This document shows, piece by piece, positions 61,208-64,000 of a stretch of 64,000 nucleotides of DNA. The translations under genes and the position numbers were made by a program. The notes beneath the pieces are model-generated. The model was not told where the DNA came from, did not search any database, and was given only the letters and a program-made list of their open reading frames with translations. Origin of the DNA: Ornithinimicrobium sp. F0845 (lineage in GTDB: Bacteria; Actinomycetota; Actinomycetes; Actinomycetales; Dermatophilaceae); contig NZ_JALKAL010000001.1 in assembly GCF_023015765.1 (NCBI RefSeq), forward strand, positions 171,478-235,477, read 5' to 3'. Positions within the stretch are counted from its first letter, which is position 1, and every line of letters starts with the position of its first letter.

Positions 61208-61246
61208 CAACGGCTGGGGACCGCACAACGCGGTTCCCAGCCGTTG
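61208..61246 (+). terminator. Terminator hairpin after the subtilase gene
   Basis: A 16-bp stem with one mismatch, CAACGGCTGGGGACCG / CGGTTCCCAGCCGTTG, lies 13 nt after the stop and is followed by a TCGTTGT stretch. Confidence 0.8.
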
Positions 61247-61291
61247 TCGTTGTGGGCCAGGAAACCTTCTCGCATTCAAAGGAATTGGAGG

Positions 61292-61363
61292 ATGGCCGAA
61301 AGTCTGAGGCGATGCCACGATGCGTGGGAAGGCCCACCACAAGTCGGGCCGGACGCACACTAA
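61292..61363 (+). CDS. Possible 23-residue leader peptide (uORF)
   Basis: ATG 61292 lies behind GGAATTGGAGG and opens 23 codons, MAESLRRCHDAWEGPPQVGP plus three residues, ending in TAA, which is unusual here. The TAA is adjacent to the GGAGAGG that serves GTG 61377. Such placement suits translational coupling or attenuation. The peptide has a single Cys, Trp and a Pro-Pro. Coding status is uncertain because the Shine-Dalgarno is very close to the ATG. Confidence 0.35.
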   Translation: MAESLRRCHDAWEGPPQVGPDAH

Positions 61364-61376
61364 GGAGAGGGACGTC

Positions 61377-61613
61377 GTGGAACTCGTTCCAGGCAATTCA
61401 CTGATCACCGCCACACCGCAGGAGGGGCGCGAACTCGCGATCGCCATGGCCCGCAAGACCATCGGGGCGATCCAACCTGACGCCGATGTTCGTCATCTGC
61501 TGAGGCCCGGCTACGCGATGAGTGCCGACTCGCTGACGGCGGCAGGGCACGTGGTCGCGGTCGAGTTCGCGACGATCGCGGCGGCCAACAACTACTGGCG
61601 CGACAACGCCTGA
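61377..61613 (+). CDS. Hypothetical small protein
   Basis: The 78-residue soluble protein has no membrane segment. The sequence ELVPGNSLITATPQEGRELAIAMARKTIGAIQPDADVRHLLRPGYAMSADS suggests alternating helices and strands; a conserved-looking Tyr-Ala-Met and a final NNYWRDNA stand out. I recognise no family. GTG 61377 is chosen because AAGGAGAGG precedes it at good spacing; an ATG at 61320 would overlap the leader reading frame. It is downstream of the subtilase terminator, hence its own transcription unit. Confidence 0.6.
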   Translation: MELVPGNSLITATPQEGRELAIAMARKTIGAIQPDADVRHLLRPGYAMSADSLTAAGHVVAVEFATIAAANNYWRDNA

Positions 61614-61649
61614 TCGCTGCAGGCTGCGGCCTTCGGTGAGCCCACATCT

Positions 61650-61708
61650 GCGAGCGACTGCGCGTTCTTCGGGCCGACTGTGCCCGAAGATACGGAAGGC
61701 GCTCGAAG
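61650..61708. repeat. Dispersed palindromic repeat family 1, copy C
   Basis: GCGTTCTTCGGGCCGACTGT and CCCGAAGATACGGAAGGCGC with the end GCTCGAAG match copies A and B. It sits between the small gene at 61377 and the ribbon-helix-helix gene. Confidence 0.65.
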
Positions 61709-61782
61709 TCCGACTGTCCAACGCCTCACGTGCTGCCGTCGGCAACCTCACGCTGGCTCTTCCCGACAGCCCATTTTCGTTA

Positions 61783-61788
61783 TACGAT
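61783..61788 (+). promoter_or_regulatory. Leaderless promoter -10 box for the ribbon-helix-helix gene
   Basis: TACGAT, within TTATACGATTTT, ends 6 nt before ATG 61795; this is the most A+T-rich promoter in the window. The predicted transcript starts on the ATG. Confidence 0.6.
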
Positions 61789-61794
61789 TTTGCC

Positions 61795-62043
61795 ATGGTG
61801 ACTGAAGACCGGGTGACTGACGAGCAGATCAAGAAGTGGGCTGACGAGGCTGAGGCCGGATACGACGTGGAGGAGTTGAAGCGTCGCGGTCGGGGACGTC
61901 CCGGGCGGGGGGCCGAACCAAGCCAGGTGATAGCCGTGCGCCTCACGGCCGAGGAGCTCGCGGCGCTCGACGCTTACGCCGCCCGGGAGCACCTGTCCCG
62001 CTCCGAGGCCATCCGACGAGCGCTGGCCGGCTACGCCGCGTGA
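61795..62043 (+). CDS. Ribbon-helix-helix (CopG-like) protein, probable antitoxin
   Basis: The 82-residue protein has an N-terminal acidic helix (VTDEQIKKWADEAEAGYDVEEL), a basic linker KRRGRGRPGRGAEPSQ, and a C-terminal ribbon-helix-helix: VIAVRLTAEELAALDAYAAREHLSRSEAIRRALAGYAA. In this fold the strand VIAVRL enters the major groove. Toxin-antitoxin antitoxins of this size often have the order seen here, and its GTGA overlap with the next small gene supports a coupled pair. It probably represses its own strong promoter. Confidence 0.8.
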   Translation: MVTEDRVTDEQIKKWADEAEAGYDVEELKRRGRGRPGRGAEPSQVIAVRLTAEELAALDAYAAREHLSRSEAIRRALAGYAA

Positions 62044-62282
62044 AGGTCCACCGCAGCGCGCTCAAGCACGGGATTCTGCCCGAGGACGCGGTCCAGGCTG
62101 CGGACCTGTCGCTGTGGATCGAGCCGCTGGAGGAAGACGAGTGGCCGCATCGCGAGCTGCGGCTCGGCTTCGACACTCGGGCGCGGCTCCTCGAGACGGT
62201 CGTGCTCGTCTTCCGCAGCGGCGAAGAACTGGTCATCCACGCTATGCCGGCACGTCGTCCGTTCTGGGACCTTCTGCCCTGA
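62040..62282 (+). CDS. Probable toxin partner of the ribbon-helix-helix protein
   Basis: The 80-residue protein opens VKVHRSALKHGILPEDAVQAAD and ends with LGFDTRARLLETVVLVFRSGEELVIHAMPARRPF. The strand order and the final VIHAMPAR segment resemble BrnT/DUF4258-like small RNase-fold toxins, paired with ribbon-helix-helix antitoxins. Conserved His residues in KVHRSALKHG and VIHAMPAR could be catalytic. GTG 62040 overlaps the antitoxin's TGA. The family call is inference from pattern; toxicity is unproven. Confidence 0.7.
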   Translation: MKVHRSALKHGILPEDAVQAADLSLWIEPLEEDEWPHRELRLGFDTRARLLETVVLVFRSGEELVIHAMPARRPFWDLLP

Positions 62283-62395
62283 GTCAACATGCGCCCCCAG
62301 TCGCCCCTTCGATGGACACTGGTGGCCATGGGCATCATGCGAAAACTCATGAACGGCCGCGCCCACATCACGGCCCGGAGCAGCGCAAACGCGAG

Positions 62396-62468
62396 TGGGC
62401 CCCGTGGGACTCGAACCCACAACCTACGGATTAAAAGTCCGCAGCTCTAACCATTGAGCTAGAGGCCC
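62396..62468 (-). tRNA. tRNA-Lys (TTT)
   Basis: The minus-strand cloverleaf has acceptor GGGCCTC with GGGGCCC, D-arm AGCTCAATGGTTAGAGC, anticodon loop CTTTTAA (TTT), and T-arm TGTGGG TTCGAGT CCCAC. A TAGACT hexamer (62506-62511, minus strand) 38 nt upstream is a likely -10 box. Bases 62283-62395 show nothing else. Confidence 0.95.
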
Positions 62469-62644
62469 AGGGCGTCCCCAGTGCTCGGTGGCGCTCCGGC
62501 CGGTCAGTCTACGTCCGTCGGCAGCCTGCACCGAGATGAGGGAGGGCGTCGGCGGCCCGATGCCGCACCGGAGGTGACGACGGACTCCGCTCGCTGTCAC
62601 GCCATACTCCGCTCGCTGTCGCGCCGCAGGCCGAGGCCGCGCGC

Positions 62645-63901
62645 CTACGGCTTGTGCGGCAGCTTCACGTCCACCCAGACGAGCCGGTGGTCACTCGACG
62701 GGAACGGATAGGTGCCGGTCAGCCACGACAGCGGATCGCTCGACACCGGCCAGAACACCCCTGAGTCCAGGATCCGCAGGCTCTTGCCGGGCAGGACGTA
62801 GTCGACGCGGATGTTGCCCGGGGGCTCGGCGAAGTCCGCCGTGTCCAGGTGCGGGTCGCCCAGGTGCTCCAGGTTGATGCCGCCCTGCAGTTCGCTCGCC
62901 TCGGCAGCGCCCTCGCTGGTCGGGGGAGTCCCTGCGTTGACCCGCGGGTGCTCGAGCAGCTGGTTGATGGCGCCGTCATAGGAGTCCCCGTCCAACGGGT
63001 CGGCGTTCTGATCACCGGCGATGACGAACCGCGCGCCGGGCTCGAGGCCACCACGCACACCCTGGTCGTCATAGATATACGACGCCTTGCCCGGCGCCCC
63101 CACGTAGTCGGCCCAGAACCGGATCTCGTCGTGGTTGCGGCGCCCGTTGCGGTCCTCGGGGCCGTCGAAGGTGGGCGGCGTCGGGTGGCTGACCAGGAAG
63201 TGCACCGTCTTGTGCCGGTCGACCCGGATCGGCACGTCCCAGTGCGACTTGCTCGACAGCCGCAGGATCTCCTGCTCCTCGGGGGAGTAGAACTCCGTCG
63301 GCATCAGGTTGCCCGGCATGTCCTGCCACCGGAAGAGCTGGAAGGTGCGCACCGCGTCGGTGTCGATCGGGTACTTGCTGAACACGACCATGCCGTACTG
63401 CCCGGGGAAGAGCCCGAACCCGAAGGCGTCGTCGCCGCCGCCGATCACGCCGTCGTTGTTGAGGTCGTGACCGGAGGGGATCCCGGTGTTGGACGGCGCC
63501 ACGTAGTAGTACGGATAGTCGACCGGCGCCGCACCGTTCTGCCCCACGGCCAGGTAGTTGTCGCGGAACAGCTCGGCGGCCGCACCGCCCTCGACGTAGT
63601 CGAACTCGTTGACCAGCAGCACGTCGGGGTCGTTGCGCTGGATGATCTCGGCGATCACCTGCGCCTGCTCGTTGTCCGGCGTCGACAGGTCGGCCAGCAG
63701 CTGGCCCTCCGCGCCGCGGTTCAATGAGGCGTTGAAGGTCGCGAAGCGCACGTCCATGTCCGGCCTTCCGGGTGCTGTCTGGGCGGCCGCGCCGGGAGAG
63801 CGGTCCGACGTGGCCGACGCAGGCGCCAGTGCGACGCCCGCGACAAGTGTGGCGGCGGCGAGGGCCAGGGCAGCCAGTCGCCTGTTCGTGGCAGCAGTCA
63901 T
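62645..63901 (-). CDS. Secreted endonuclease/exonuclease/phosphatase family protein
   Basis: The 418-residue exported protein has a signal peptide (RRLAALALAAATLVAGVALAPASA). The EEP fold follows: MDVRFATFNASLN, PDVLLVNEFDYVEGG with the metal-binding Glu, FLVSHPTPPTFDG, ARFVIAGDQNADP with the Asp-x-Asn pair, and PSSDHRLVWVDV with catalytic Asp-His. An insertion holds HDLNNDGVIGGGDDAFG, which looks like a calcium-binding dockerin/EF-hand loop, conserved in this secreted subgroup. It probably cleaves nucleic acid or phosphodiesters outside the cell. ATG 63901 has a leaderless -10 box. The short gap 62469-62644 before it holds only the tRNA promoter. Confidence 0.9.
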   Translation of the reverse strand: MTAATNRRLAALALAAATLVAGVALAPASATSDRSPGAAAQTAPGRPDMDVRFATFNASLNRGAEGQLLADLSTPDNEQAQVIAEIIQRNDPDVLLVNEFDYVEGGAAAELFRDNYLAVGQNGAAPVDYPYYYVAPSNTGIPSGHDLNNDGVIGGGDDAFGFGLFPGQYGMVVFSKYPIDTDAVRTFQLFRWQDMPGNLMPTEFYSPEEQEILRLSSKSHWDVPIRVDRHKTVHFLVSHPTPPTFDGPEDRNGRRNHDEIRFWADYVGAPGKASYIYDDQGVRGGLEPGARFVIAGDQNADPLDGDSYDGAINQLLEHPRVNAGTPPTSEGAAEASELQGGINLEHLGDPHLDTADFAEPPGNIRVDYVLPGKSLRILDSGVFWPVSSDPLSWLTGTYPFPSSDHRLVWVDVKLPHKP

Positions 63902-63907
63902 AGGGGC

Positions 63908-63913
63908 AGGTTA
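63908..63913 (-). promoter_or_regulatory. Leaderless promoter -10 box for the exported nuclease-family gene
   Basis: TAACCT on the minus strand ends 6 nt before ATG 63901, so transcription should start on the ATG. No gene is seen in 63914-64000. Confidence 0.5.
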
Positions 63914-64000
63914 GAGGCAGGAGTATGCCGTGTCGCGCGCTCGCGATGAGCGTCCGGTGAATGCTCGGGCCGACAGAGCGGTGTGCAAAATCTCCCCAAG

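Noticed and set aside
3147-63930. GTATGCC as an FtsK-orienting or similar strand-biased signal
   Set aside because: About equal numbers occur on the two strands within this window, so no polarity is visible.

Overview
The window is about 72% G+C by rough estimate, with NNC/NNG codons, frequent GTG and TTG starts, many leaderless promoters and mycothiol-type GNAT architecture. This points to a high-GC actinobacterium. The gene set (DUF559 nuclease, GH15 glucoamylase-like enzyme, Tricorn-like protease, cell-wall-binding-repeat-2 subtilase, SARP/BTAD regulator) would suit the Intrasporangiaceae/Ornithinimicrobiaceae, but that placement is inference. I see no rRNA, prophage, transposase, CRISPR array or plasmid replication gene; it looks like ordinary chromosome.

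Layout. 1-5.1 kb: end of a RibD-type reductase, a convergent GH15 enzyme, a flavin monooxygenase whose 3' end overlaps a GAF-LuxR regulator. 5.2-8 kb: polar amino-acid ABC importer (binding protein, permease, ATPase, coupled by GTGA overlaps), then tRNA-Phe. 8.2-12.4 kb: CotH-kinase lipoprotein, beta-helix protein, large lipoprotein, tRNA-Asp and tRNA-Glu. 12.5-18.3 kb: BTAD regulator, DUF4242 protein, PHP phosphoesterase, ElaA-type GNAT, and a membrane glycerophosphodiesterase gene broken by two compensating frameshifts. 18.3-24.8 kb: histidine kinase, response regulator and DUF4097 anchor protein in one overlapping operon, divergent from an MMPL exporter; MarR regulator divergent from a thioredoxin-fold protein. 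24.8-31.4 kb: DUF2461, double GNAT, MFS exporter and a glycine-betaine/proline ABC importer (ProV-ProW-ProX order). 31.6-40.1 kb: Tricorn-like protease, two coupled SPFH proteins, DUF559 nuclease. 40.4-46.8 kb: pirin and fused aminodeoxychorismate synthase, two unknown proteins, aldo/keto reductase, small membrane protein. 47.3-53.5 kb: a second two-component system whose kinase is split, a DUF308-lipase fusion, a DrrAB-type exporter. 53.5-64 kb: second MMPL exporter, dodecin, methyltransferase, 1235-residue cell-wall subtilase, a small protein with an upstream reading frame, a ribbon-helix-helix/toxin-like pair, tRNA-Lys, and a secreted endonuclease/exonuclease/phosphatase.

Most interesting beyond the genes are DNA-level patterns. 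(1) A 42-nt imperfect palindrome with the central core GTCGCATGCGAC occurs four times at fixed length; three copies sit in the same orientation, each followed by a degenerate tandem array, and two of them bracket the DUF559 nuclease gene. (2) A second, 60-73 nt palindromic family occurs three times. (3) The heptamer GTATGCC/GGCATAC appears about 27 times, in every reading frame and between genes, several-fold above composition expectation. (4) About fifteen genes carry a TANNNT-type -10 box placed so that transcription should start at, or within a few bases of, the start codon. (5) Three 19-nt direct repeats with an exact 32-bp period lie upstream of the LuxR gene. (6) Two minus-strand genes have tandem duplications that copy their own stop codon.
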